Origin: Cutibacterium modestum
GTDB taxonomy: Bacteria > Actinomycetota > Actinomycetes > Propionibacteriales > Propionibacteriaceae
DNA: 64,000 bases
NCBI RefSeq assembly: GCF_008326345.1
Contig: NZ_BJEN01000002.1
Coordinates: forward strand, 186,001 to 250,000
Reading direction: 5' to 3'
Part shown: one piece after another, positions 8,876 through 18,026 of the stretch
How the letters are laid out: each line of letters begins with the position of its first letter
How positions within the stretch are numbered: the stretch's first letter is position 1
Notes under the pieces: model-generated
Told to the model about the DNA's origin: nothing
What the model saw: only the letters and a program-made list of their open reading frames with translations
Databases searched by the model: none
Program-made: the position numbers and the translations under genes

Positions 8876-10848
8876 GTCAGCGGTCCTTTCGAGGTGATTG
8901 CTGAGGGATCAAGGTGAGACACGACGTTGACGAGATCGTCGGTCCGCAGGTCGTCGATGCGCAGACAGGGGCCGCCGAGGGCCGTCGCGATGTTGCGGGC
9001 CCGAGATAGTCGGATGCCGCGAGGATCCTCGGTGTCGATGACGACCCAACTGAGACGTGTGTCAGAGCCGATCTCGGTGGCCACTCGGATCGCCTCATCA
9101 GTGGCCCGGGAGTTGGGATGGCCGTTCAGGTCAACGTTGCCGCGTCCGTCGGTGACGAGCACCAATAGGGGTCGCAGACCGGGGTCTTTAAGCAACAAGG
9201 GTCGTACGACCTCGCAGGCCTTGACCAGCCCCGCCGATAGTGGGGTACGTCCGCCGGTGGGCAGTTCTGCCAAACCTCGCTGTGCCACCTCCACCGAGGA
9301 GGTCACCGGCACGAGCACCTCCGCCCGGTCTCGGCGGAAACCGATGAGGCAGACCCGGTCGCGCTTGACGTAGGCGTCAAGTAGGAGGCTGAGGACAGCG
9401 CCCTTTGATGCGGTCATCCGGCCCCGTGACCCCATCGACCCCGAGGCGTCGACGACGAAGATCACGCAAGAAGGCGATCGCCTGGTTCTCACCTTGGCAT
9501 GCCAGTCGCTCGGCTCGATATGAACCACCATCGGGGGACGATTCGGATCGGCCCGGCGTGACTTCTGATGCACCGCGGCGGCACGGAGGGTGACATCGAG
9601 GGCAAGATCGTCGGGGACGGTGGTGGGGCGTGCAGATATGTAACGGCCTCGTCGGTCGCTGCTGCGGGTGCGAAGACGTCTTCCGGTGCTATGACGGGCC
9701 AGATGATCCTGATTGGGTTCTAGGAGGCGGACGGCGAAGGGCTCACCGATGGTGGCTGTTTGTTCTGCGGAATGGGTATCGGACTGGTTGTCGGGATCGC
9801 TGTGGTGATCATGCTTGCTGTGGCCGTCGGTGCCATATGGGGTGGCACGATCTTCGCTCCCCGACCGATTTTCCACAGCTCCGTTGGGGCCTTGGTCGGT
9901 CCGCTGGGGTGGAGCGGGTAGGTCTGGTGGATCCGATTGCTGGGAAGGTTCCTTGAGCTGGTTGTGCTGATCAAGCTGTTGCCTGGGCGACGGGGGAGGG
10001 CCGGAAGGGGTCTCGTCGCGCCGACGATGCCGCAGCGCCATCTCGCTGACCGCCAGCACATCATCCTCGGTGGCGATGCCTCGGCCAGCCAGGGCAGCGT
10101 GAGCTCGGGTGGTCTCGGCCAAGACGATATCGGCACGATGCCCGGCGACATGGTTGTGACGACACAGCGACGATATGAGTTCGGTGGTGACCTCGTCGAG
10201 GCGCACCCCGTCGACCATCCTTTGAGCTCGCGCGATTACTGCCGCCTGGTGGTCCTGGTCCTGTTGCCAATGCTGAAGGAACCGAGTTGGATCTGCGTCG
10301 TGGTCGAGACGACGACGAATGATTTCAGCTCGGACGCTCGGGTCAGTCTCACCATGCACTTCGACGCACAGCCCGAATCGGTCGAGCAGTTGGGGCCGGA
10401 GCGCCCCTTCCTCGGGGTTCATGGTTCCCACCAGCACGAAACGGCTGGCCAGCGAGACTGTCAACCCCTCTCGCTCGACTCGCACCATTCCAGTACAGGC
10501 GTCGATAACGAGATCGACGAGATGGTCGTCGAGGAGGTTGACTTCGTCGACGTAGAGCACGCCGCCGTCGACCTCGCTTAGGAGACCTGGCTGGAGTGCT
10601 GGCCGTCCGGACGCCAACGTAGTCTCAAGATCCAACCCGCCGACGAGACGATCCTCGGTGGTTCCCAGAGCCAGGGTGCGCATCACCTGGTCCGGTAAGA
10701 GTTCGGCCAAGCCACGGACCACCGTCGACTTGGCGGTCCCCTTCTCCCCGCTGAGCAGAACCCCGCTGATGCGCGGGTTGATTGCGCACATTAACAGGGC
10801 GAGTTTTGTCTCTTCCTGGCCGACGATGGCGGCGAAGGGGTAGGTCAT
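8821..10848 (-). CDS. ChlD-like AAA+/VWA protein (chelatase subunit)
   Basis: A 675-residue protein with an N-terminal AAA+ domain (Walker A GEKGTAKST near residue 37; VLYVDEVNLLDDH), a proline/glutamine/aspartate-rich linker at roughly residues 285-400, and a C-terminal von Willebrand A domain. The MIDAS motif DASGSMGS is near residue 468, with TDGRGNVDLNG further on. This is the architecture of the ChlD/BchD subunit that couples the ATPase ring to ChlH/CobN. The start ATG shares one base with the cobN stop (TGATG), which indicates translational coupling. The long overlap with the next gene is unusual but both frames look real. Confidence 0.87.
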   Translation of the reverse strand: MTYPFAAIVGQEETKLALLMCAINPRISGVLLSGEKGTAKSTVVRGLAELLPDQVMRTLALGTTEDRLVGGLDLETTLASGRPALQPGLLSEVDGGVLYVDEVNLLDDHLVDLVIDACTGMVRVEREGLTVSLASRFVLVGTMNPEEGALRPQLLDRFGLCVEVHGETDPSVRAEIIRRRLDHDADPTRFLQHWQQDQDHQAAVIARAQRMVDGVRLDEVTTELISSLCRHNHVAGHRADIVLAETTRAHAALAGRGIATEDDVLAVSEMALRHRRRDETPSGPPPSPRQQLDQHNQLKEPSQQSDPPDLPAPPQRTDQGPNGAVENRSGSEDRATPYGTDGHSKHDHHSDPDNQSDTHSAEQTATIGEPFAVRLLEPNQDHLARHSTGRRLRTRSSDRRGRYISARPTTVPDDLALDVTLRAAAVHQKSRRADPNRPPMVVHIEPSDWHAKVRTRRSPSCVIFVVDASGSMGSRGRMTASKGAVLSLLLDAYVKRDRVCLIGFRRDRAEVLVPVTSSVEVAQRGLAELPTGGRTPLSAGLVKACEVVRPLLLKDPGLRPLLVLVTDGRGNVDLNGHPNSRATDEAIRVATEIGSDTRLSWVVIDTEDPRGIRLSRARNIATALGGPCLRIDDLRTDDLVNVVSHLDPSAITSKGPLTWHNAPSTPSAPSSGKRR

Positions 10849-13800
10849 CAGGTCAACCCCAGCGAGCTAAGATCGAGTCCACCATCAGCGGTGGAGGTAG
10901 GGGTATCCGGCTGCGGGTTGTCGGAGACTTCCTCAATGGTTCCCTCGATGTCGGTGTAGGTGTCCTCCAACTCCTCGACGGTGCCTGGATCAGCATTCCA
11001 CACCTTGCGCTGGGCGGCGTCGAGCAGCTTGTCCACGATATTGTGCGGGTTGACCTCACGGAACCATTCCTGCACGGTGGGATCGAGGGCATAACGGCGC
11101 GCAACACTCTCCCACAGACCGTCATCGACGACGTCCGCGGTGGCGTCCCAGCCAATGAGGATGTCGAGCACCGCGGACAGGTCTCCGGCTCCTTTGTAGC
11201 CGTGACGTTGCAGACCCTCGATCCACGATGGGTTGAGTATCCGGGACCGCAGGATGAGTCGGGCCTCCTCAGTAGTGGTGCGTGTGGCGATCCGGGACGG
11301 ATCCGAGGAGTCACCTACGAACGATTCCGGTGCCTCGCCTCGCACCGTGGTCGCAGCGGCAATGAGACCGCCGTAATAGTTGTAGAAGTCGGTGCAGCTG
11401 AGCATGTCGTACTCGCGGGTGTCCTCGTTTTTGACGGTAACGTCCATTCGCGACAAGGCTGCGGTAAATCGCTCGGGCTCCACGTCTCCGAAAATCCCCT
11501 CGCCGTAGGCGTGGGATGAGGCGGCGATGTAGGCCCGTCCCAGATCGGCCTTGTCCTGCCACGCCTTGGTCTCGATGAGCTCTTCCACCCCGGCGCCGTA
11601 TCCGCCGGGCGGGCAACCGAAGACCCGTAGTGTGGCCTTCCTGCGGGCCTGCTCGATGTCGACCCCGCGGGCGACGAGGTCTGCGGCATCGGCCTCGACG
11701 TGAGTGCGCAGCACGTTGTCGGGCTCGGGTAGGGCGGCGACCATCCGTACCGCACGATCGACCATCTCGACGAGGTTGGGGAAGGCGTCGCGGAACAGGC
11801 CTGAAATGCGCGGGGAGACATCAATGCGGGGGCGTCCCAACTCGACGGGGTCAATGATCTGGAGCCCGCTGATGAGCCCCGATGTCTCCCACAGTGGTCG
11901 CACCCCCATCAGGTACAGGATTTCGGCGATATCGGCTCCGCCGCTGCGCATGTTTGGGGTGCCCCACACCACGACTCCGACAGTGCGTGGGTACGGTTGG
12001 CCGGGGTGTGCCTCGGCATAGCAGGACAGCAGCTGTTCGGCAAGCTGGACACCTTCACGCCAACCTGTCGGGGTGGGCATCGTCTGAGGGTCCAGGGAGA
12101 AGAAGTTCCGGCCGGAGGGCAGGATGTGAGCGTTGCCGCGGCTGGGCGCCCCCGACGGCCCGGGCGGGATGAATCCGCCGTCAAGGGCCCTCAGGATGGC
12201 CTCGATCTCGTCGCTGGTGGAGTCAAGACGCGGCATCAGATCAGTGAGGACCCAGGTGAGGGTTTCAATGACGTCCCCGCGTTCGGCGCCGAGTTGTTCC
12301 TGGCACAGCTGGGTGGCCAGGGCATGAGCTTTTCCGGCGTCTAAACCTCCGCTGCGGTGGCAGGCAACGACCGGGGTCAGTAACTCTAGACAGCGGCGAT
12401 CGGCCTTTTCCATGATCTCACGTCCGGTCAGTCCTTCGGACAGGTCGGTGGTGATAGTCACCGGCTCCCCGGCCTTGGCGCCGACCTCGTCAAGGCTGGT
12501 GCCCCAGGAATTCAGCACGGCCTCACGTAGGGAAGGTATCGACCCGTTGGGTTGACGGGTGAGCTGCGCGACGTACTCGACCTCCGCCGTGTCAGGATCG
12601 TCCTGACCGGCGATGAGCTGCCCAAGCACGTGCAGACCATCCGAGATTTCGCGGTCTTGCAGATCGAGGAGATGGTGGTGGACTTTGTTGAGTATCTCGA
12701 CAGGATCAGTGTTGACGTCATCGACCGTCAGTCCCAGATCGGTGTCCAGGCCGGCCTTGACGACGGTATCCCATACTTTTTCGGCAACGAGTGTGGCACG
12801 TTGGGGGCTCTGCGACGCCGCGCCGGCGTGTTCGCGCAGGATCCGGTCGAGTTCGGCGGTGGAATCGTACAACCCGGCCTGCCGCATCGGCGGGGTGAGG
12901 TGGTCGACGAGGACCGCAGCGCTGCGTCGCTTCGCCTGGGTGCCCTCACCAGGATTGTTGATGATATACGGGTAGATGTTGACCATCCGGTCCAGGGCAA
13001 GTTCCGGGTAGCACTCCTCGGACAGGCCTAATCCCTTGCCCGGAAGCCATTCCAGACTGCCATGGGTGCCGACGTGGATGACGGCGTCCGCTTTGAAGAT
13101 GTCGCGGATCCAACGGTACTGGGCAAGGTAGTGGTGGGGAGGCGGCAGCACTGGATCGTGGATGACGGCGTCCGCTTTGAAGATGTCGCGGATCCAACGG
13201 TACTGGGCAAGGTAGTGGTGGGGAGGCGGCAGCACTGGATCGTGGATGACGGAATCCGTAGTGGCCTCGAAGTTTCCGCGTGGGGGTTGAATCGTCAGCA
13301 GAATATTGCCGTCGATGTGGCCGGCGAAGGAGAACTCGTCGTCGTGGACGAAGAACGTGCCTGGGTGCGGTCCCCAGTTGCGGTCCATGGACTCGCGGAC
13401 CGATTTGGGAAATGCCCAGTACCAAGGTCGTGAGGTTGGCAAGTCGGCGTGGGCCTCAGCGCGGTCGTGCATTTGCTCGGGGGTGAGCCAGCGCTGATCG
13501 CAAGTGAGCATCGACAGCAACAGCTGAGCGCTGTCGTCGCCGGTTTCGAACTGCTCGGGGACGTCGTAGCCCTCTTCAGCCATCCGGATGAGCAGTTGGC
13601 GCACCGACTCAAAGGTGTCAAGCCCCGTGGCGCAGCCGATGCGGTCATTGCGCGGTGGGTGGTGGTGAAAGACGATAGCCACCTTGCGTTGGCCTGCTGG
13701 GGTACGGGACAAGCGGGCCCACGACAGCGCCAGCTCTGCCATGGCCTCGGGCCGTCCTGGAACCGGCACCATCCGCGGCACGATGGCCCCGGTAAGGTTG

Positions 13801-14810
13801 TCGATGGTATCGGCTTCTCGAGTGGCGAGGAGCTTCGTGATGAGGGCGCCGTCGAACTCCGGTTGGGCCGCCTGGGTGGCGATGTCCATCGACCCCATCC
13901 CTTGGGCGGTGGATTTCCAGGCCGCATGTGGTCCGTACGAGGTGAGCGCGTGTAGAACGCTCACCCCCAACTTCGGGTAGGCCTGCTCGTTTTGCGGCAT
14001 ACCGGCGGTCATGGGCATCCCGTGTACGTCGATGAGCGTGTCGATGACGCAGCGGCCATTCTCGTTATGGAGCAGGGTGTCCAGTATCTGGGCCATTCCA
14101 GGGTTGCCCCGCCGGGAGTCTGGGAGCCGCAGGCAGAAGAACGGCAAGGTGTTGGCGTCCAGCGCCTCGATGGCCTTGACGAGGGCCTCGATGTGGGCCG
14201 TGTTGTGCTCCAACCAGTAGCTGCGCGGGAAGGTGATCCCGATGGTGGGGCGGTCCGGATCGAGGTGGTGCCGGTACTCGGCGAGGCTGGTGAACAGGCC
14301 GTGACGTGGGTGCCAGATCCCTTCGGTGGGGGCGGGGACGACGTCGGGGATGGGCGCCGATCCTCCCGCCACTCGGTCGATGAGGATTCGCAGTGCCGCT
14401 TCGACGTTGTCCAGGCCGCCCATCTCCAGCAGCTCGATGAGACCCTTCCAGGTGCCGTCGTCGAGTCCGCTGGCCCAATCCTGGGCGGCGAGCATGCCGT
14501 CGCTGTCGCCGGAGGTGGGTTGGATGTGGATCCAGGGCAGCGGTAGACCGGATTCGCGACGGTCCTTCCACGCCTCGACCAGTGCAGGCCATGCCGGGCA
14601 GGATGTGGTGCCGCCGTGGAAGCTGAGCACGACGGCATCACTTCGGGCGGCAGCCTGGGCGAAAGCGCGGGCCATGTCCGGGTCGGCGACCTGCTCCTTG
14701 GTGCGCCCGGAGAGGGTGACGTCGAGACCGTCGGCGCACAGCCGTGGCAGGGCTTGGCTGACGAGGGTGAGTTCGCCGCCGGTGGATGAGAAGAAGCACA
14801 GGGTGGTCAT
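10848..14810 (-). CDS. cobN: CobN-like metallochelatase large subunit with an internal tandem duplication
   Basis: A 1320-residue protein of the CobN/ChlH family, the large subunit that binds the tetrapyrrole and metal. Conserved CobN segments include VGTHGSLEWLPGKGLGLSEE, GVVVWGTPNMRSGGADIAEIL and CPPGGYGAG. Together with the VWA and ChlI-like genes directly downstream it forms a candidate three-subunit chelatase. Around residues 520-577 a 28-residue block (key motif DPVLPPPHHYLAQYRWIRDIF) occurs twice in tandem, encoded by an exact 84-bp repeat. Family members that I know have it once, just before the VGTHG motif. The frame is kept, but the insertion sits in a conserved region and may impair activity. 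The start overlaps the radical SAM stop by four bases. Confidence 0.88.
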   Translation of the reverse strand: MTTLCFFSSTGGELTLVSQALPRLCADGLDVTLSGRTKEQVADPDMARAFAQAAARSDAVVLSFHGGTTSCPAWPALVEAWKDRRESGLPLPWIHIQPTSGDSDGMLAAQDWASGLDDGTWKGLIELLEMGGLDNVEAALRILIDRVAGGSAPIPDVVPAPTEGIWHPRHGLFTSLAEYRHHLDPDRPTIGITFPRSYWLEHNTAHIEALVKAIEALDANTLPFFCLRLPDSRRGNPGMAQILDTLLHNENGRCVIDTLIDVHGMPMTAGMPQNEQAYPKLGVSVLHALTSYGPHAAWKSTAQGMGSMDIATQAAQPEFDGALITKLLATREADTIDNLTGAIVPRMVPVPGRPEAMAELALSWARLSRTPAGQRKVAIVFHHHPPRNDRIGCATGLDTFESVRQLLIRMAEEGYDVPEQFETGDDSAQLLLSMLTCDQRWLTPEQMHDRAEAHADLPTSRPWYWAFPKSVRESMDRNWGPHPGTFFVHDDEFSFAGHIDGNILLTIQPPRGNFEATTDSVIHDPVLPPPHHYLAQYRWIRDIFKADAVIHDPVLPPPHHYLAQYRWIRDIFKADAVIHVGTHGSLEWLPGKGLGLSEECYPELALDRMVNIYPYIINNPGEGTQAKRRSAAVLVDHLTPPMRQAGLYDSTAELDRILREHAGAASQSPQRATLVAEKVWDTVVKAGLDTDLGLTVDDVNTDPVEILNKVHHHLLDLQDREISDGLHVLGQLIAGQDDPDTAEVEYVAQLTRQPNGSIPSLREAVLNSWGTSLDEVGAKAGEPVTITTDLSEGLTGREIMEKADRRCLELLTPVVACHRSGGLDAGKAHALATQLCQEQLGAERGDVIETLTWVLTDLMPRLDSTSDEIEAILRALDGGFIPPGPSGAPSRGNAHILPSGRNFFSLDPQTMPTPTGWREGVQLAEQLLSCYAEAHPGQPYPRTVGVVVWGTPNMRSGGADIAEILYLMGVRPLWETSGLISGLQIIDPVELGRPRIDVSPRISGLFRDAFPNLVEMVDRAVRMVAALPEPDNVLRTHVEADAADLVARGVDIEQARRKATLRVFGCPPGGYGAGVEELIETKAWQDKADLGRAYIAASSHAYGEGIFGDVEPERFTAALSRMDVTVKNEDTREYDMLSCTDFYNYYGGLIAAATTVRGEAPESFVGDSSDPSRIATRTTTEEARLILRSRILNPSWIEGLQRHGYKGAGDLSAVLDILIGWDATADVVDDGLWESVARRYALDPTVQEWFREVNPHNIVDKLLDAAQRKVWNADPGTVEELEDTYTDIEGTIEEVSDNPQPDTPTSTADGGLDLSSLGLT
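13073..13252 (-). repeat. Exact 84-bp tandem duplication inside cobN
   Basis: Bases 13081-13164 and 13165-13248 are identical. The identity continues at period 84 for eight bases before (CGTGGATG) and four bases after (ACGG), which leaves a 12-bp sequence (CGTGGATGACGG) at each unit boundary. The unit is 28 codons, so the reading frame is preserved. The short boundary repeat suggests slippage or unequal recombination. Confidence 0.97.
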
Positions 14811-15907
14811 GGTGCAGTCTCCAGACGGGCGAGGGTGTCGTCAATGAGGCAGGTGAGTGGAGTCCGGCGTTGTTCTGGGTCGGCAAGGGCGTTGGCTTCT
14901 ACCCGGGATGGGCAGTCGCCGGGGCAGCGTCCGGCCAGGGCACAGCGGTGACAAGGCCCGCGCAGGGTGTGGGCATCCTGTGAGAAACGCCGCCGCAAGG
15001 CCTCCCAGTCGACGTTATGGATGTTTCCGGCCCGAGATGTCGGGTCCCCGACGGCTTGGGAACAGGGGTAGACGCCGCCGTCCGGTGCTACCGCCATCGA
15101 CTCTTCGACCGCCGCATGGCAGTAGGGCCGGTTCGACACTGAGAGTGGCAGGAGGGTGCGATCCGAGGAGTCAACGGCCGGCGCGGCGGGTACGGGGGCC
15201 CGCCGCAGGGCAGCGCGGACGGTCTCTAATTCCCGCCAGCGCAGGGGTGTGGCGCGCAGCGCGTTGATCTGTGGTAGCCGCCGATGGAGTGTGGTGATCC
15301 CGTCGACTACGGCATCCTCGGAGGGCATCAGATCTTTCTGACCTGCTGCGCTCCCAATCGGCACCAAAGGGTCGAGCCCGAATCCGGTGACGTTAGGTAG
15401 CCCAGCTAGGGTGACCGCCAGCTCGTCGAGGTGGTCGACATTACGGGCCGAGAGCACCGTCGTCACCCGCACTGGCACGTCGGCTCGAGCCAGAGCCAGC
15501 AGTCCCCGAAAGGTCTGCGCAGCTGATCCGCGTGATCTCTCCTGCACCTGCGGCGGCCCGTCAACGCTAACTCCGACCTGCACTTGGTGGCGTGCCAGCA
15601 TGGCGATCATGTCCTCGTCGAGGTGCGTCGCATTGGTCTGGATGCCGCAGGTGATCCTTCCACACCGGATTGCCACAACACGTTCGGCGACGTGCTCGAT
15701 GAGGGAAGGCACCAAGGTCGGCTCGCCGCCGGCTAGTTGAACGTGTGCGGGCCGATTTGTGGCATACACGCCCTCAGCAACAAGGTCGACCGCGGCGTCG
15801 GCCACCTTGGTAGGCATCCGGCCGCCTCGGCGGTTGCGGCGGTAGCAGTAGGGGCAGGCGAGATCGCAGGCGGCAGTAGGCCATAACACGAGGTAACGGA
15901 CGCTCAT
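14807..15907 (-). CDS. Radical SAM/SPASM-domain protein
   Basis: A 366-residue protein. The N-terminal CDLACPYCYR gives the CxxxCxxC cluster that binds the SAM-cleaving 4Fe-4S centre. The segment QLAGGEPTLVPS is the GGEP motif that contacts SAM. The C-terminal part holds cysteines in VYPCSQAVGD, GPCHRCALAGRCPGDCPSR, typical of a SPASM domain with auxiliary clusters. SPASM enzymes often modify peptides or mature enzymes, but no precursor-like small gene is evident next to it. Four-base overlaps on both sides (ABC ATPase upstream, cobN downstream) place it firmly in the B12-riboswitch operon. Its substrate is unknown; tetrapyrrole or peptide modification are both possible. Confidence 0.85.
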   Translation of the reverse strand: MSVRYLVLWPTAACDLACPYCYRRNRRGGRMPTKVADAAVDLVAEGVYATNRPAHVQLAGGEPTLVPSLIEHVAERVVAIRCGRITCGIQTNATHLDEDMIAMLARHQVQVGVSVDGPPQVQERSRGSAAQTFRGLLALARADVPVRVTTVLSARNVDHLDELAVTLAGLPNVTGFGLDPLVPIGSAAGQKDLMPSEDAVVDGITTLHRRLPQINALRATPLRWRELETVRAALRRAPVPAAPAVDSSDRTLLPLSVSNRPYCHAAVEESMAVAPDGGVYPCSQAVGDPTSRAGNIHNVDWEALRRRFSQDAHTLRGPCHRCALAGRCPGDCPSRVEANALADPEQRRTPLTCLIDDTLARLETAP

Positions 15908-16884
15908 GCTCGGTGTCCGTCCTGCCCATGGCGGGCAACGAGGTGATCGTGTAACTGGGACAGGGTGGGCAGTACTCGGTCATCGACCGTCCAGCCCCCA
16001 TCAGTGACGCCGATCGACAACACGGCGTCGCCTGGCTCGTCCACTGCCCGGTATCCAGACCGGGTCAAGGTGTGGCGGGCGAGGTCGGCGTCCACTCCTG
16101 CCCCGATGACCGTCGCCGCCGGACGCCCTTCGCCGGACTCCCAAAAGGTGAGGGTGTGCAGGTCGAAGTTGATTCCCTCGGTGAGGAAAGCCTCCTCGAG
16201 GCAACCGTTGCGAGCCAAGTCCTCCGGCGCCCCGATCGTCACGTCAGTGCCACGCCCGGCTACCCACAGGATGTCGGTGTAGCGCATCACTGCCTCGATA
16301 TCGTGGCTGCACACCACCACCGCGATGTCACGTGCCATGCACACCTCGCGCAGCATGCCGAGCAGGGCGATCCGGCCCGGTGGGTCGAGAAAGGACGTCG
16401 GCTCGTCGAGCAGCAGGATGGACGGTTCCTGGGCCAGAGCGCGGGCTACCATGACAGTTCACCGATGAAGGCTTCGGCGAGGCTACCAGCCCCCACCGCG
16501 GCCAGGGACTCGTCGATGACGGCATAGTCGCGGGGCCGCAGCCGCCCGACAATGCCCGAATATGGATGGCGTCCCAGCGAAACGACGTCGCGGCAGGTAA
16601 GACGGGCCACCGCCACCCGGTCGGTGAGGACGGTCGAAAGGATCCGGGCGATTTGGCGACGTGACATCCGCGACGTCGGAGTGCCATGAAGTTCCACCTC
16701 GCCGCCGAGGCTTGGCTGCAGACCAGCGACCGAGCGCAGCAGGGTCGACTTGCCGGCACCATTGGGGCCGACCAGCCCAACTGTGACCGGAGTCCACCGA
16801 TGCCGTCACCCCTGACAGCACGGTGGTGACGTGGCGGCCAAATCGGTACCCGACCGCCAGATTCGACAACGCAAGGCTCGTCAC
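15904..16884 (-). pseudogene. ABC importer ATPase (FecE/BtuD type), disrupted by two frame breaks
   Basis: The start at 16884 opens MTSLALSNLAVGYRFGRHVTT and overlaps the permease stop. Near 16785 the frame slips: the following frame reads VGLVGPNGAGKST (Walker A) and continues to FIGELSW, where it meets a TAG near 16450. The rest (MVARALAQEPSILLLDEPTSFLD, Walker B and H-loop) lies in another frame down to 15904. The whole LSGGQ signature is missing at the second break. The spacing fits loss of 22 bases between GTC repeats. Without Walker A in frame and without the signature the protein cannot be functional. It would have energised the FecCD-type permease encoded upstream. Confidence 0.88.
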
Positions 16885-18026
16885 GTCGCCTCCGCTTCTC
16901 GGTACCAGCGGATCAGGATGGCCATGACGACCGGCGCACCGAACACTGCATTGACGGCGTTGACGGGCAGGACGTCGTCACCGGGTAGCTGTGCCAGGAT
17001 GTCGGCCAGCAAAGCGAGCGAACCGCCCATGAGGATGCATCCGGTCAGCAGGTGACGGTGATCGGTCGTCCCCAGTACGCCACGTGTCAGGTGGGGGATC
17101 GCGATGCCCAGAAAGCTGATCGGTCCGCAGAACGCGGTCGCAGTACCGGCGAGAATAGCGGTGCTCGCCACCAGCAGGGTGCGTACCACTTTGAGGTTCG
17201 TCCCCATCGTCTGGGCGTAGCGCTCCCCCAACAGCAGGGCGTTGAGCGGTTTGGCGAGCAGCAGGCTGGCTAGGATCATGACGACCATGACAGGCACTAT
17301 GACCCGCAAGTTCTCCCATGTCACCCCGTGGTAGCTGCCGAACTGCCAGCGGGTGTACTGGGTGATGAGCTCCGGGCTGGCCCGCGACAGCAGCACGGTG
17401 GCCCCCGACGACACAAAGTACCCGATCATGACGCCGAGCAGCAGCAGGATCGTCGAGGAGTGGATGAACCGTCCGGCCAGCATGACGATGAGCAGTACGA
17501 CGGCCGCTCCCAGCGCCGCAGCGACCATGACCAGCAGATCTGGCCCGAGTCCCAGCCCGGAAGCGAAACTCGCTGCCCCAGCCGATGCCGAGGTCGAAAG
17601 GACCACCAAGGCGACGCCGAGACTGGCACCCGACGAGATGCCTAGCACGTAGGGGTCGGCCAGCGGGTTGCGAAACAGGGTCTGCATCTCCAGCCCGGAC
17701 ATTCCCAGCGCCGCTCCGACGAGTAGGGCGGTAATGGTGCGGGGCTCGCGGACGTCATGGATGATCGTCAAGGACACCGGATCGATGTTGGTGCCCCCGG
17801 TGATGACGGTCATGACGTCACCCAGCGGGACGTTCACCGAGCCTAGTGCTAGGCCCGCCAGGGCGATGGTGACGAAGATCACCCCGAGGATCGTGAAACG
17901 GATCGGCAACGGCATTCTGCGTCGCCTCAGTGTTTCCCGAGATTCTTGCGTCTCCTGTGGGGTTTGATCCGTCGGTTGTCCCTGTTGCGTCCTCTGGGTC
18001 TGCGTGGTGCGCCGGGTTGCGGTCAC
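16881..18026 (-). CDS. FecCD/BtuC-family ABC permease
   Basis: A 381-residue permease of the iron-siderophore/cobalamin uptake class with about nine to ten membrane segments. An unusually long Gln/Thr/Arg-rich cytoplasmic N-terminus of about 40 residues precedes the first segment. Family motifs include RTITALLVGAALGMSGLEMQ, NPLADPYVLGISSGASLG and FLGIAIPHLTR. It is intact, unlike the ATPase downstream and the binding proteins upstream. Its start overlaps the stop of the adjacent binding-protein pseudogene by four bases. Control by a cobalamin riboswitch makes a corrinoid, cobalt-chelate or related tetrapyrrole the best guess for substrate. Confidence 0.88.
   Translation of the reverse strand: MTATRRTTQTQRTQQGQPTDQTPQETQESRETLRRRRMPLPIRFTILGVIFVTIALAGLALGSVNVPLGDVMTVITGGTNIDPVSLTIIHDVREPRTITALLVGAALGMSGLEMQTLFRNPLADPYVLGISSGASLGVALVVLSTSASAGAASFASGLGLGPDLLVMVAAALGAAVVLLIVMLAGRFIHSSTILLLLGVMIGYFVSSGATVLLSRASPELITQYTRWQFGSYHGVTWENLRVIVPVMVVMILASLLLAKPLNALLLGERYAQTMGTNLKVVRTLLVASTAILAGTATAFCGPISFLGIAIPHLTRGVLGTTDHRHLLTGCILMGGSLALLADILAQLPGDDVLPVNAVNAVFGAPVVMAILIRWYREAEAT

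Noticed and set aside
13028-13425. Separate small genes over the cobN repeat on either strand
   Set aside because: These frames are shadows of the long CobN frame and only look repeated because the DNA under them is duplicated.
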